Source of the DNA: Salvelinus alpinus
Taxonomy: Eukaryota > Chordata > Actinopteri > Salmoniformes > Salmonidae
Assembly (NCBI RefSeq): GCF_045679555.1
Contig: NC_092087.1
Coordinates: 26,605,367-26,669,366 of the forward strand
Length of the DNA: 64,000 nucleotides
Direction: 5' to 3'
This document shows positions 10,662 through 22,484 of this stretch, piece by piece. The notes below the pieces were generated by a model. That model was given only the letters and a program-made list of their open reading frames with translations, did no database searches and was not told where the DNA came from. Every line of letters begins with the position of its first letter. Positions within the stretch are counted from its first letter, which is position 1. The translations under genes were made by a program, and so were the position numbers.

Positions 10662-12087
10662 TGTCATGACGTTGGGTTGGGGGTAGGTTTACGACAGTCA
10701 TAAATACCTCTTTCCCCCTTTTTCTCTCTCCCCACTATAACTGATGTGACATAAGGAAACCCATGGGTTAACATAGAGATTCTGGGTAACATCAGAAGTT
10801 GGGGGAAATGAACTATATTCTGGTAATCCAACCAACTGTACATATGCGGTGGTACTTAAGGTATATTATGTCAGTTCGGTTGCCCTCTGACACATTCTCA
10901 TCAATGATAGAATGACATAAACGCTACTGTGAAAAGTCTAAACGTCAGAGGTATCGGATCGGATTCACATGGAATTGTTGTTTAATTCAAATGTTTGAAT
11001 ATGACATTGTTTGTGAAGAGGTGAAATGTAATTTTACCTTCCAAATGAGAGATCTGTGTTTTCATAAATTTGGCTTCTGCTCAACCAGGGGCCCGCCCCT
11101 GTGAAGAGACCTGGGTAATAGACTTTTCAGACACACCCCTCTACCTCCACTATATAAAGCCAGTGACAAAAATGTAACTTCCTGTTCCGGGTACATTTTG
11201 GATGACGATCCGATGTCAAGATGGTTCAGACAATAACTACAGAACTAGGCCAACATCAGCATGGACTTGATTGATTGTGAATGGTATGAACTTTGAACTC
11301 GTGTTCACTACAGAAGTTATATCTCCTAGCCGTTGAGTTGGCAACAGCTGCTACAAACGCAGGTTAGGAAGGACAGTCCGAGTATCCCGTCTACTACCCA
11401 CAACGTTACTACAACGTCTCCCGTGACCAACAGAGACATTCTCCAAAGGACAGAGGACTCGGGTTGTCGATACGGCCTTCCATCTACCACCAACCTACTG
11501 AAGCGCAGCTCAGAGTAAATATGTATTGCATTTTCCTTGTCAAATGGGCGGTAATTTAGAATGCATAAGAAACTATATTTACGAGAGCACAGCTTTTGCC
11601 CTGTTCCGAATCTCCCGCTCTTTCACTAAAATCCCGCCCCTTCCCTTTGTGTAACAAGCTGTCATATCTATTCCGCCCGCTAGGGACGTTTTCTGTATGA
11701 CGTAATTTGTGATCAAGTTATGATCTAATTGTATATGTGTGATTCTGTGTGATTAGTTAGGTATTTAGTAAATAAATAATTAAACCCAATTTTGTATTGC
11801 TGATTCAACGTGTTAGCCAGGATTCTTGCAGATAATCAAGGACTTACAACTTTCAGATGAGACTGAATAAAATGACGATTAATGTGACGGCTATTTAGTA
11901 AAATATTACAAAATCTTTAAGAGTTTATTCGAAAGATAACAGCTCTATAAATATTCTTTCGTGGTGTCCCTCTCTAGTTAATTAATATTTACATGATTAG
12001 TTCAATCAGATAATATTAATTGCGGATAAGTTATTTTATAGAATAGCATGTCATAACAATCAATCTGGCATAGTCAAAGACACGACA
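10662..12087 (+). repeat. 5' LTR
   Basis: 1426 bp with TGT...ACA ends. It holds a TATA box (TATATAAA at 11151-11158) and a polyadenylation signal (AATAAA at 11771-11776), giving a plausible U3-R-U5 layout. By eye it differs from the 3' LTR by about five substitutions and one 3-base indel. Confidence 0.93.
11151..11158 (+). promoter_or_regulatory. TATA box in the 5' LTR
   Basis: TATATAAA in the middle of the LTR, repeated at 21167-21174 in the 3' LTR. It would drive transcription of the element's genomic RNA. Confidence 0.6.
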
Positions 12088-12090
12088 TAT

Positions 12091-12108
12091 TGGTGCCCCC
12101 TGTGAGGA
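12091..12108 (+). other. Primer binding site of the LTR retrotransposon
   Basis: TGGTGCCCCCTGTGAGGA starts three bases after the 5' LTR. The leading TGG pairs with the CCA end of a tRNA. I cannot name the tRNA without a search. Confidence 0.65.
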
Positions 12109-13268
12109 GTCTAAGATAGAATGAGGCTTTCATTTTGATTCAGCCTGTATAAAATTTAAAAGCAGATTCCATAATATACCACGTTTATTATACACATTTT
12201 TGGAGTGATAACCAAGCATTGTTGGATGTGTGTGCGCGGAGATTCCCCGCCCCGCGCTGTTCTCTGACATAGTCAGTGGACAACGTAAGCGAATACATTT
12301 CTTGTATGAGGCTGAGAAAGCTAAATTATAGAAATCTGAGAAATAGTGCGTTTGGCCAACGCAGGGCTATTTCTGCCTGGCGCGTCTCATACGCGGGTAG
12401 GCCAGGTCATTATTAATTTCTCGAGCGAGGACGAAGAGCCAGCCGATTGAAATTCAGGAGATATAGCTCGACCAGCGATAATATTATCTCTCTCGGTGCA
12501 TTTCATGTTTGCCGCGTGTTCCGGTTAAAACATCGTCAAAAAACGCCGAAAAGGGTTTGAAAATAATACGTTATTAGTAAAACCTTTCCCTTGTCAAGGG
12601 AATCCTACGTGCTACATTTTCAGGCACAAAGGAGGGTTAGCTGGCACGAGGTGCTAAAGCTAACAAGGAAAAATAGCAAAAAAAAATTCTGGTGCCACGC
12701 TGAAATTCCTCCGCCTCGCGGAACGGAAGTCCCGCACGCGCGTAGTTCCGTTTGATTTCAGCGTGTTAAATCATTGGCCGCTGAAGTGTGCCAGTATATT
12801 CGTTCATGAAGAATTATTCAGGTCACACTCAAGTCATTACTTATGATTTCCAGACGAATATCAATGTCTTATCCAATTGAACTAATAAGTGTAAATCTGG
12901 CCATTTACATTCTGAAATAGATATTTTAAATAATATCCTAATTGTTGAGTTCTCTAAATAAGACATTGCAAACTTTTTCCAAACTAACCTAGATTAAGCA
13001 CTTCTCAGGTTAATTAAAGTTTAATTCACAAATTGCCTATACAGGTTTGATTTATCATTAAATTGATCAATCAGTAAAATTTGGGTTTTTCAAAACCCAT
13101 TTAGTAATCCAGTATTGACAGAAGCCCCGCCCAGCGGGAATCCCATGTGGTTTCGGCCTTAGGGAGAAGTGCCACAGTGTTGAATGTGCCCAGCATTTGG
13201 TCTACTGTACTGTTTACACTTATTATATCCAATCAACAGAGATTGTATGGATTATCGTCTCATTCAAT
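12109..13268 (+). other. Non-coding leader of the LTR retrotransposon, part 1
   Basis: About 1.2 kb between the primer binding site and the inserted TTAA element, with no open frame of note. It resumes at 15097-15428 before the gag start. An untranslated leader of this size may contain packaging signals, but none can be identified by eye. Confidence 0.5.
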
Positions 13269-15096
13269 TTAACTTCTTGCAACTATAGGGGGTGCTGTTC
13301 TGCATTAGCATATTTGGGTCTCCAAATTAAACTGCCTCGTGCTAAATTCTTGATCGTACAATATGCATATTATTGTTATTATTGGATAGAAAACACCTTC
13401 TAGTTTCTATAGAAGTTGGAATTTTGTCTCTGAGTGGTACAGAACAATTTCTACAGCACTTTTCATGACAGGTGTCAGATTTCAGAATTTTTTACCCCTG
13501 ATCTGGAGTCTGTTTTTAAGGCGACAGTGAATGCTATGAAGAAACCGACACTGCCTACGTCTTCCTCTGGGTGTCTGTACGTCATCACGTTTTGAATGGA
13601 GTCTATTGCACAATCCCAGCCCATATAAAACCACAAAACGTGGGAGCACCTCCCTCTCTTCTCCGCGCGCCACAAGCAAGATAGGCATCGGACCTGCCTC
13701 ATTCCAAATCGTTGTTTAACTAGTTAGATTTCTCCGGTCATGTTTTCAGTCGTTATAGTTGTTAAAAACATCATAATGTAGTTAATTTGAACCGTTTTAT
13801 AGCAATTTATATCCGTTAAGTGCGATTTTGAGGAATTTCTTTGTCGTGCCCTTTTTAGCTTTGGAAACGTTTCGGGGTGTCGGTCGTTGGTGGTGGACAT
13901 TTCGAAGGACAGAGGACATCTATCGACCAAAAGACGTTTATAACATAGAAAGGATACATTGCCCAAGAATATGATGGAAGAACAGCTCAAAGTAAGCAAT
14001 ATTTAATATGATAAATTGTTGTTCTGTCGAAATATTTTAAACGCATATTTCGCCATTTTGTTTGTTATCGCGTCACTTGGCGAACCCTGTATTGAAAAGT
14101 AAGGATAATTTAAAAAATGTAAATCAGCGGTTGCATTAAGAACTAATTTGTCTTTCGATTCCTGTCAACCCTGTATTTTTTAGTCAAGTATATGATTAGC
14201 TTTCAATTAAACTAGATCACTCTGATAGATGACGTCAGACATATTGAGGCTTGATTTCCTAGTATTTTTATTGTGTAACCACGGTTTTGTATGGCTAAAT
14301 ATGCACCTTTTCGAACAAACTGTATATGTATGTTGTAAAATGATGTTACAGGAGTGTCATCTGAAGAATTCTGAGAAGGTTAGTGAAAAAATTAATATAT
14401 TTTGGCGGTGATTACGTTATAGCGCTCTTTGGCTGGAATCGATGCTCTGGTAACGTTTGCACATGTGGTATGCTAACTTATCGATTTATTGTGTTTTCGC
14501 TGAAAAACGCTTAGAAAATCTGAAATATGGTCTGAAATCACAAGAACTGGGTCTTTCCATTGCTATGCTTTGTCTATTTTTATGAAATGTTTTATGATGA
14601 GTAAATTGGTCATACACGTTGCTCTATCTAGTAATTCTAGTCGATTTGTGATGGTCGGTGCAATTGTAAACTGTGATTTCTACCTGAAATATGCACTTTT
14701 TTCTAACAACACCTATCCTATACCATAAATATGTTATCAGACTGTCATCTGAAGAGGTTTTTTATAGGTTATTGGCTATCAATATCTTAGTTGAGCCGAA
14801 TTGGTGATAGCACCTGAAGGAGTAAGAAACTGATGGAGTTAGAAAAGTGGTGTATTTTGCTAACGTGTTTAGCTAATAGATTTACATATTGTGTCTTCCC
14901 TGTAAAACATTTGAAAAATCTGAAATGGTGGCTTTATTCACAAGATCTGTATCTTTCATCTGGTGTCTTGGACTTGTGATTTAATGATATTTAGATGCTA
15001 CTATCTACTTGTGAAGCTATGCTAGCTATGCTAATCAGTGTGTGGGGGGGGTGGGGGGTGATCCCGGACCCGGGGTAGAGGCTCGTGAAAGGTTAA
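13269..15096. mobile_element. TTAA-flanked (piggyBac-like) non-coding element A
   Basis: The insert in the retrotransposon leader starts TTAACTTCTT and ends GTGAAAGGTTAA, with TTAA at both borders. The termini resemble element B at 58110-59563 (TTAACTTCTT...AGAGAGGTTAA). TTAA duplication is the hallmark of piggyBac-type insertion, but no transposase is present, so the assignment rests on the target site alone. Internal segments are repeated in diverged form (AAAATCTGAAAT-type blocks near 14515 and 14910). Confidence 0.6.
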
Positions 15097-15428
15097 TAAG
15101 TTAAATTGTTGAACATAATTTAATGTTCTTCCAATCAAATGAGACACGTTTAAACTTTTCATATTAACCTAGATGAAGCCACATCTCATGTTAATTAAAG
15201 TTTAATACCCAGATAGCCTACACAGGTAGGATTAATCATTGGCATTGATTAATTAATTCAATTTGCTTTTGCAAATTCATTCACGTCCAACTTCCACATT
15301 ACTGGTACAGTACTGGTAGTTTGTCAAAATCTATAAATAGATTAAACTTGTCTTTGCAGCTTCCAATTAATTCCAAATCCAAACTTTGAATAAATTTTGT
15401 GAAAAATGTCCTCTAAATTTTTCTAATA

Positions 15429-18400
15429 ATGTGCAAGCTATCAAAGGAGGTGGTCACCACTCCTCCGCTAAGTAGTGAACCTCCACCCATAAAAGGATTG
15501 ATCTCTGACCTCAGCAGCGATACCAACCCTAATTATGCCATTAGCGAAAAAACAGCCGAAATTGCGAACGCTCTCCAAAATCAACCATCAAACACAGGCT
15601 TTGTGACGGTTCTCCCCACTTTTGCACTGATGTATCGCCATAAAAATGTGGCATCAGTCCAATACCACCGTGGACAGCTAAAGCACGATAGCTCACTGGC
15701 TAACATCGGGGGACAGGTGGAGAGAACTGAGCCACTATTGACAAAAGCAGGAAATGAAAACATTCTGCTAGTCGAGGAACTGCGTTTGAAATCTGAACAA
15801 TTGAAAGTAATTGCAAATACTTATGACGATGAACGAGCACAAACTCTTCAACAAAATCGTCGTCTCCAGGAACAACTCAATTTAGCCAAAACTAAATACG
15901 AGGTGGTCCACTCCAAACTAGATAAATCTGTTGAGTTATCTACAAATAGGAGCGCGCAATTTGATAACATGCAGGCAGTTTTGTTGAACGTTACTCAGAG
16001 TAACACGGTGCTACTCAAAATTCTGCAGACCAAAGACGATCAGTTGATGAACACAATGACGAAGTTGGATGACAAATCAGCAGAACTCATCGAAGTCGCT
16101 GACCAAATGAATGATGAGAGAACTCGGGTGATGAAGATGGAAATCTTGATTTCTAAGCAAGCGGAAGAAATCTCATCACTGAATCTCTCGCTCCGTACTC
16201 AAGACCTCTATTTGCAAACCATGACAGATAAGTTTGAGAACGAAAGGAGCAAGTGCGACACTCACGTGTCCAAAATCAGTACTCTAAGCGCTCAAGTGGA
16301 CTCTGCAATGCAACAGAATACCACCCTTAGGTACCATCTGGAGGAAGTCCAGAGGGGTCACGCTCTACAACGTGACTATCCATCCAAGCAACCGGAGCCC
16401 GGTACTCAAAGGAGTGAAGACGATAGGTTTCAGACATTGCCTCCGTCAGGTGTCCCCCAGTCTTCTCCGCTTGGCCATTCGGCACTGAGTAATATGGCGC
16501 CTCTTGGCCAACAAAGCCAAAGCTTGGCTTCTCCTCTTGGCCTTTTGGCCCCACTTTCCCCACAGGATAAAGCCCACCCTCTCCGCCCGCTTGACGCGGA
16601 ATACCTTGACAAACTCGTCAAGTATTTCCCCACCTTTGACCCCGTTCCAGGTCAGCCAAACGATACTGAGACGTTCCTAGCTGACATAGAGGACGCGTTG
16701 GATGGCTACCCGAACGCTACGGGTTCTGACAGGGTTTACCTGTTGAAGCGAACGTCGAATAGACACGTGACAAGGTTCATTCGCCTACAACAGCAACACG
16801 TGCTAAATGACTACGCTAAACTTGCCACAGCTTTGAAATTAGAATTCAGTGGTTCTGCAACTCGCAAACACGATAGCTCACTGGCTAACACGGTCAAACA
16901 AGCTCGGAATGAGCACCCACAAGCTTACTATCATAGGCTTCGTTCAGCTTACTTTGGCCTACTCACTGAAACAGGCATGGAAGACCTGTTACCATTTAAA
17001 CAAATGTTCCTGTCGAACATGTATCCCACCTTCATTACCTACTTGGGCACTGCAGCCCACATTGGCTTGCCTATCTTACAACTCAGAGAGCTTGCAAGCA
17101 CAGCTTTTGAGGCATCAAAAGCTCGCAACGCCAAGAGCCCTGACCACTCGGTTTTGAAGTTTGACCAGGAGCACTCACTCCAGTCAGAGGGTGCATTATC
17201 AGGTATTGGAGCGTTAAGAGATGATGCACAACAACAGTTTCTACCACGAAACCATGATTCCAATAACTTCCGCGGTCGAAATAACTGTAAAGCACGTCGC
17301 CATCAAAACGACTACCGCTACAATCGACCTGTTCACTACGTTCCTGCACCCAACCCACACAAAGTGTCAGAGCACAAGGGTAACAAAGGGTTGAAGGATG
17401 ATCAAAACGTAGACCAATGTTCTCCAGAAGTTCCACTACGTGAAGAACTAAAGCGAGAAACATTTGAGAAAAGGGTAAAAGATAAGTCACAAGGACTAGA
17501 CAGGGAATTACCGGACTCCAGGTCCGCAGGAATTAACACCCATAGCAAGGACGTTAAAATTCAAATCCCTCCTGCTTTCACTCGAGACCCTATCCAGGGC
17601 CCGATTGACCAAGAAACAAGCCCACGGGCTTTGTCTATAAACTCTGATACAAAGGTTGCGAAGAAAAAGGTCAAACGCTTCGTTAAAGCCAAGCCCACTC
17701 AAAATTGTAAAAGTCAATCTGCTTCCACCTTGAACAGAATTGACACATCACGTTGTTGCGAAAGACCACTTCACTTTGTGAGGAATATGTCCACTAAACA
17801 CGAATCGAAACGACCATACCTGGAAACAGTCCTGGAGGACTGCTTAACTTGTCATGCGCTAATTGATTCGGGTGCGACAATATCACTCATCTCTCAAACA
17901 TTGTTTGATGATCTAAAAAGGGCTTTGAAGCCAACTAAACGTTGGTTAAAAGTGGAACGATGCGACACTACACTTCGAGGAGTCACTCAGACTACCTCGC
18001 CTCTCACATTGAGAGTCATGCTGAAACTACACTTCAAGGACATATCGCTCGTCCACCCTGTGTATGTCACTAGCCTCGAAACTGTACCCATTCTACTTGG
18101 AGCAGACTTGATGGATCGGTTACTCCCATTGATGGATTGGAAAACCAACCAGATATGGTCGCAGGCTACCGTGCCTTCTCCACCGACCACACTGTCTTTC
18201 CCTAACGCTAGCAGCAACGCAGTCATTCACGAGGGGTATCTGTCGAAAGCACCCCTTGGGAAAAAGACATTTAAAAAACACTTGGTGCAGAATCCGATCC
18301 AAGGAGATATTACGATATCTCAACACATTCCATCAGCCAATCTGATTGACAATTCTTTTCATGTTTTCGAGCCAGCTGTCTCTGTGAATGAGCTACTTCC

Positions 18401-19052
18401 CTCCTCCTTGCAGTCATGCAATACGGTAGTTGAGATGAACTTCTCTTGCCCTTCAGACACTTCCGCAAGCACTGCGGCCGTCTCAGCAAGAAAAACATTG
18501 ATGCGCAGAGTATACTCTGCTTCCGATGACACACCTTCCGCTTTGTGGGGGACTGTCAACCCATACAATGACAATAATGGCGTCAGTCCAGCAACTGACC
18601 CGTTGACTCCCACTGGTGAAACACTTTGCGATATCACAGACCGATATCCTTGTCTCAGTTCGCAGGTACTGAAGAGGGTGCCACACGCGGTCGCGGTGGT
18701 GACTGACAGACCTCGACAGCCACTGAGGGTGTTGAAGCACAAACACCAGGAGATTTGGTTGAAAGGTTGCAGCAATTCTCATAATAACGCGGCCACTGAC
18801 AACTCGTACATAGGGTCCGAACCTTTCGTTTGCGCCTCGGATACCAACACCACATGCTGGTGGGGGGGTCCCGAAACGCAAAGGGGGGGAATAGTAGCCC
18901 AGACCCATGATGAGCCTTATCGAGGCCGGTGGGGGGGTCGAGACTACGGACAACACCGTACGAGGCCGCCAGAGCAAAAATCAAATCTAGTTGTAAACTC
19001 CCATTTGAGAACAGTGAGGAGCAGACAGGCCCCTAGACGGGGATTATCTTAG
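15429..19052 (+). CDS. Gag-protease polyprotein of the LTR retrotransposon (1207 aa)
   Basis: One uninterrupted frame starts at ATG 15429 ([14 protein letters not shown]). Residues about 110-330 form a long coiled coil ([25 protein letters not shown]). A Pro/Ser/Gln linker follows to about 400. Residues about 400-600 resemble a retrotransposon capsid ([31 protein letters not shown]). Residues about 805-900 are a retropepsin-like protease: [12 protein letters not shown] with catalytic Asp at 813, and PILLGADLM at 887-895. No CCHC zinc knuckle is seen. The last 300 residues match nothing I recognise. Expected role: particle assembly and self-cleavage. No reverse transcriptase follows in any frame, so replication would need helper enzymes. 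Clade probably Gypsy/Metaviridae-like, inferred only from gag and protease style. Confidence 0.85.
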   Translation: MCKLSKEVVTTPPLSSEPPPIKGLISDLSSDTNPNYAISEKTAEIANALQNQPSNTGFVTVLPTFALMYRHKNVASVQYHRGQLKHDSSLANIGGQVERTEPLLTKAGNENILLVEELRLKSEQLKVIANTYDDERAQTLQQNRRLQEQLNLAKTKYEVVHSKLDKSVELSTNRSAQFDNMQAVLLNVTQSNTVLLKILQTKDDQLMNTMTKLDDKSAELIEVADQMNDERTRVMKMEILISKQAEEISSLNLSLRTQDLYLQTMTDKFENERSKCDTHVSKISTLSAQVDSAMQQNTTLRYHLEEVQRGHALQRDYPSKQPEPGTQRSEDDRFQTLPPSGVPQSSPLGHSALSNMAPLGQQSQSLASPLGLLAPLSPQDKAHPLRPLDAEYLDKLVKYFPTFDPVPGQPNDTETFLADIEDALDGYPNATGSDRVYLLKRTSNRHVTRFIRLQQQHVLNDYAKLATALKLEFSGSATRKHDSSLANTVKQARNEHPQAYYHRLRSAYFGLLTETGMEDLLPFKQMFLSNMYPTFITYLGTAAHIGLPILQLRELASTAFEASKARNAKSPDHSVLKFDQEHSLQSEGALSGIGALRDDAQQQFLPRNHDSNNFRGRNNCKARRHQNDYRYNRPVHYVPAPNPHKVSEHKGNKGLKDDQNVDQCSPEVPLREELKRETFEKRVKDKSQGLDRELPDSRSAGINTHSKDVKIQIPPAFTRDPIQGPIDQETSPRALSINSDTKVAKKKVKRFVKAKPTQNCKSQSASTLNRIDTSRCCERPLHFVRNMSTKHESKRPYLETVLEDCLTCHALIDSGATISLISQTLFDDLKRALKPTKRWLKVERCDTTLRGVTQTTSPLTLRVMLKLHFKDISLVHPVYVTSLETVPILLGADLMDRLLPLMDWKTNQIWSQATVPSPPTTLSFPNASSNAVIHEGYLSKAPLGKKTFKKHLVQNPIQGDITISQHIPSANLIDNSFHVFEPAVSVNELLPSSLQSCNTVVEMNFSCPSDTSASTAAVSARKTLMRRVYSASDDTPSALWGTVNPYNDNNGVSPATDPLTPTGETLCDITDRYPCLSSQVLKRVPHAVAVVTDRPRQPLRVLKHKHQEIWLKGCSNSHNNAATDNSYIGSEPFVCASDTNTTCWWGGPETQRGGIVAQTHDEPYRGRWGGRDYGQHRTRPPEQKSNLVVNSHLRTVRSRQAPRRGLS

Positions 19053-20200
19053 AACACATCTAAGATATTACTGAGGTGTACCACACTGGTCGTAAAGGAA
19101 GTCCAGTGGACTTGCCCACCTCCAAAACAAATGGCAACAATAATCATTCCTTGCCATGTGTAGTAGTCACTACAAGACAACTAGTAAAATGCTCTAATCA
19201 TGTATTCCTGTAGGATAACATTTCAGAATAAATCGGTAGGACGACCTTGAGTACCAGTACCAATACCACAGTCAGTCCAGCAACACTCAGTAAGAGGATT
19301 AGTAACCTCACTTAAATTGCTTTTGATAACAGCGACTGAGTCTGAGTCACTCAGAGTGCAGCGCGGGGAAGGGAATCTCCATTGCACTCTTCCAATGGTT
19401 ACACACGCCACTAATAAATAGAACCCTCCGTTCAGGAGAAAAGTTATTAGAAGGCAGGAACCACGATCACACCATGTACGACTGGTCTAATACTTAGTAC
19501 TTCCGTCATGAGGTTAGCTCCTCCGTGGATAACATAGCTATGAAGAATACTTCCTCATACCTACTGCCACTACAATAGTGGAAGACAGTGACTGGTAGTA
19601 AAACCACTACAGACTCCCTCGACACCAATTCTGACTGACCTCCAGGCATTGACCTGAAAATTACCTGACTACGTCAGACTCATTCTGAACAAGTTGTAAT
19701 CTGCCAGGATACTTGGTTTTCTTCCCTTGACATGTGTGCTTGCGTACGCATAAACGCACATGTACAACGGAACATCCAATTAGGATTTATGCTAGGATCA
19801 CTTAAGGGTCCGAGCAAAATACCAGCCTTAGTAAAGTTGAACAGTTATTTTGAGGCCTTTAACTCTACAGCAACAGCACTCACCAGTTTTCTTCTCAGAA
19901 GTCCATAGGTCATCCCTGTAGACTGCCCAAAACAAGTCCAATTAGATGGTTAAGGTGGCATAACTATATTTTGTTTTGTTTATGCTTTCATTCATTTTGT
20001 TTCATTTTCTTCGGCATGTAGAAAGTGATAGAGCCATAAACAACTTCCCCATACAACCATCAGTTAGTGCCACAACGCCGCTCATTTGGGAGGAAATGTA
20101 TTGACATATTTCATGAGTGTGTGTGCGTTGTTAACATCTGTCTAAGTTACTGCCCAGATCTTCCAGTCTGGACGACGGGTCCGGAACGGCGATCCCAATC
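19053..20200 (+). other. 3' untranslated interior of the LTR retrotransposon
   Basis: About 1.1 kb after the gag-protease stop. Stops are frequent in all frames and no pol-like motif (such as YXDD, TDAS or HHCC) is seen. This is where pol would be expected in a complete element. Confidence 0.6.
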
Positions 20201-20220
20201 CGGACCCCCGCTGCCCAGCC

Positions 20221-20575
20221 ATGGAGCAGACTTCTTCATTTGCAGACACCCTACCCGGGTCGACCACACCAGAGGGGGGACTGCAACAGTGATCACCAAC
20301 TGGACATCTGCTGTCCAGCCATGGAGAAGACTTCTTCATTTGCAGACACCCTACCCGGGTCGACCACACCAGAGGGGGGGACTGCCGCAGCGATCACCAA
20401 CTGGACATCTGCTGTCCAGCCATGGAGCAGACTTCTTCATTTGCAGACACCCTACCCGGGTCGACCACACCAGAGGGGGGGACTGCCGCAGCGATCACCA
20501 ACTGGACATCTGCTGTCCAGCCATGGAGCAAACGTCTTCATTCGCAGAAACCCTACCTGGGTCGACCACCAGATG
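20221..20575 (+). repeat. Tandem repeat, 100-101 bp unit, about 3.5 copies
   Basis: Units start at 20221, 20321, 20422 and 20523 (ATGGAGCAGACTTCTTCATT...), each about 100-101 bp and nearly identical, with the last partial. Because 101 is not a multiple of three, successive units change frame. This creates several overlapping open frames that should not be taken as proteins. It lies just before the polypurine tract. Confidence 0.9.
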
Positions 20576-20663
20576 AGGACCACAACGATGGTCCACAACC
20601 AGGACAACCCACGGTCATTTGTATGTTGGTTTGCAACATGCAGGTTAATCGCAAGATTGAACC

Positions 20664-20677
20664 CAACATGGGGGGAC
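20664..20677 (+). other. Polypurine tract of the LTR retrotransposon
   Basis: AACATGGGGGGAC immediately precedes the 3' LTR start TGTCATGACG. A G-rich tract at this position is the expected plus-strand primer. Confidence 0.65.
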
Positions 20678-22100
20678 TGTCATGACGTTGGGTTGGGGGT
20701 AGGTTTACGACAGTCATAAATACCTCTTTCCCCCTTTTTCTCTCTCCCCACTATAACTGATGTGACATAAGGAAACCCATGGGTTAACATAGAGATTCTG
20801 GGTAACATCAGAAGTTGGGGGAAATGAACTATATTCTGGTAATCCAACCAACTGTACATATGCGGTGGTACTTAAGGTATATTATGTCAGTTCGGTTGCC
20901 CTCTGACACATTCTCATCAATGATAGAATGACATAAACGCTACTGTGAAAAGTCTAAACGTCAGAGGTATCGGATCGGATTCACATGGAATTGTTGTTTA
21001 ATTCAAATGTTTGAATATGACATTGTTTGTGAAGAGGTGAAATGTAATTTTACCTTCCAAATGAGAGATCTGTGTTTTCATAAATTTGGCTTCTGCTCAA
21101 CCAGGGGCCCGCCCCTGTGAAGAGACCTGGGTAATAGACTTTTCAGACACACCCCTCTACCTCCACTATATAAAGCCAGTGACAAAAATGTAACTTCCTG
21201 TTCCGGGTACATTTTGGATGACGATCCGATGTCAAGATGGTTCAGACAATAACTACAGAACTAGGCCAACATCAGCATGGACTTTGATTGTGAATGGTAT
21301 GAACTTTGAACTCGTGTTCACTACAGAAGTGATATCTCCTAGCCGTTGAGTTGGCAACAGCTGCTACAAACGCAGGTTAGGAAGGACAGTCCGAGTATCC
21401 CGTCTACTACCCACAACGTTACTACAACGTCTCCCGTGACCAACAGAGACATTCTCCAAAGGACAGAGGACTCGGGTTGTCGATACGGCCTTCCATCTAC
21501 CACCAACCTACTGAAGCGCAGCTCAGAGTAAATATGTATTGCATTTTCCTTGTCAAATGGGCGGTAATTTAGAATGCATAAGAAACTATATTTACGAGAG
21601 CACAGCTTTTGCCCTGTTCCGAATCTCCCGCTCTTTCACTAAAATCCCGCCCCTTCCCTTTGTGTAACAAGCTGTCATATCTATTCCGCCCGCTAGGGAC
21701 GTTTTCTGTATGACGTAATTTGTGATCAAGTTATGATCTAATTGTATATGTGTGATTCTGTGTGATTAGTTAGGTATTTAGTAAATAAATAATTAAACCC
21801 AATTTTGTATTGCTGATTCAACGTGTTAGCCAGGATTCTTGCAGATAATCAAGGACTTACAACTTTCAGATGAGACTGAATAAAATGACGATTAATGTGA
21901 CGGCTATTTAGTAAAATATGACAAAATCTTTAAGAGATTATTCGAAAGATAACAGCTCTATAAATATTATTTCGTGGTGTCCCTCTCTAGTTAATTAATA
22001 TTTACATGATTAGTTCAATCAGGTAATATTAATTGCGGATAAGTTATTTTATAGAATAGCATGTCATAACAATCAATCTGGCATAGTCAAAGACACGACA
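20678..22100 (+). repeat. 3' LTR
   Basis: 1423 bp and colinear with the 5' LTR. The differences seen are a 3-base deletion near 21283 and about five substitutions between 21329 and 22023. It carries the same TATA box and AATAAA. A 61-codon frame (MSWQQLLQTQVRKDSPS...) is identical in both LTRs, but there is no other sign that it is translated. Confidence 0.93.
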
Positions 22101-22444
22101 ATAATAAAACTGACGTCATAGGTTTTAAAACGTCCTTCCTCCTCTCGGATACAATGGCAGTACAGTTTGCGTTCTTATTTTGTCTGCCACCTGTTAAACA
22201 ATCTGCAACCAGCCCAAGGTCTCACCCCTCCCTGGGTAGAGACAGAATTTCCTGTAAGGAACACATCATTCCAGCCTGTCTGAAGATAACTCCATTCTTT
22301 CTAACAAGGAACACATTATATTCAGCATTATGATTATAATAAGATTCATTCATCCATACAGAACTATAGTAGTATTTTGTTTAGTTATAATTCTAAGTAA
22401 AATGTATACATATTTTAGTCATTATCCATAAAAATCCCGTAACA

Positions 22445-22484
22445 AACTCAGAGTTTGTTAAACCTGTTTTCTGAAACAGGGCCC
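22445..22484. repeat. Terminal inverted repeat remnant of the Harbinger element
   Basis: AACTCAGAGTTTGTTAAACC followed by CTGAAACAGGGCCC resembles the GGGCCCTGTTTCAG-type terminus I associate with teleost Harbinger elements. It continues the sequence at 10420-10476 once the solo LTR is removed, so it is the far right end of the Harbinger unit whose genes lie at 6471-10293. The matching left end was not found. Confidence 0.5.

Larger units (their letters stand above)
10662..22100 (+). mobile_element. 11.4 kb LTR retrotransposon without pol
   Basis: Two direct LTRs (TGTCATGACG...CACGACA) bound an 8.6 kb interior. A 4-bp ATAA repeat flanks the element (10658-10661 and 22101-22104). A primer-binding-site-like TGGTGCCCCCTG follows the left LTR, and a G-rich polypurine tract precedes the right one. 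The interior holds one long plus-strand frame (gag plus aspartic protease), a long non-coding leader that contains a TTAA-flanked insertion, and a 101-bp tandem repeat near the 3' end. No reverse transcriptase, RNase H, integrase or env is visible in any frame. Structure and intactness suggest a young, non-autonomous element mobilised by enzymes of a relative. Confidence 0.92.
10477..22444. repeat. Solo LTR, split by a younger LTR retrotransposon
   Basis: The two flanks of the large retrotransposon join into one LTR-like unit of about 525 bp: 10477-10661 plus 22101-22444. It begins TGTTAAAGG and ends CCCGTAACA (TG...CA ends), and is bordered by the 5-bp direct repeat AACTC at 10472-10476 and 22445-22449. 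No internal region accompanies it, so it is a solo LTR left by recombination. Its own target is the outer part of the Harbinger element. Confidence 0.8.

Noticed and set aside
11333..11518. 61-codon frame identical in both LTRs
   Set aside because: Identity follows from the LTRs being near identical; there is no independent sign of translation, so it is only mentioned under the 3' LTR.
18483..18984. Minus-strand open frames of 164 and 109 codons within the gag-protease gene
   Set aside because: Shadows of the intact plus-strand frame; no start context or domain.
20067..20719. Overlapping open frames of 159 and 169 codons
   Set aside because: They arise because a 101-bp tandem unit shifts frame; the peptides repeat the same DNA in different frames and have no domain.
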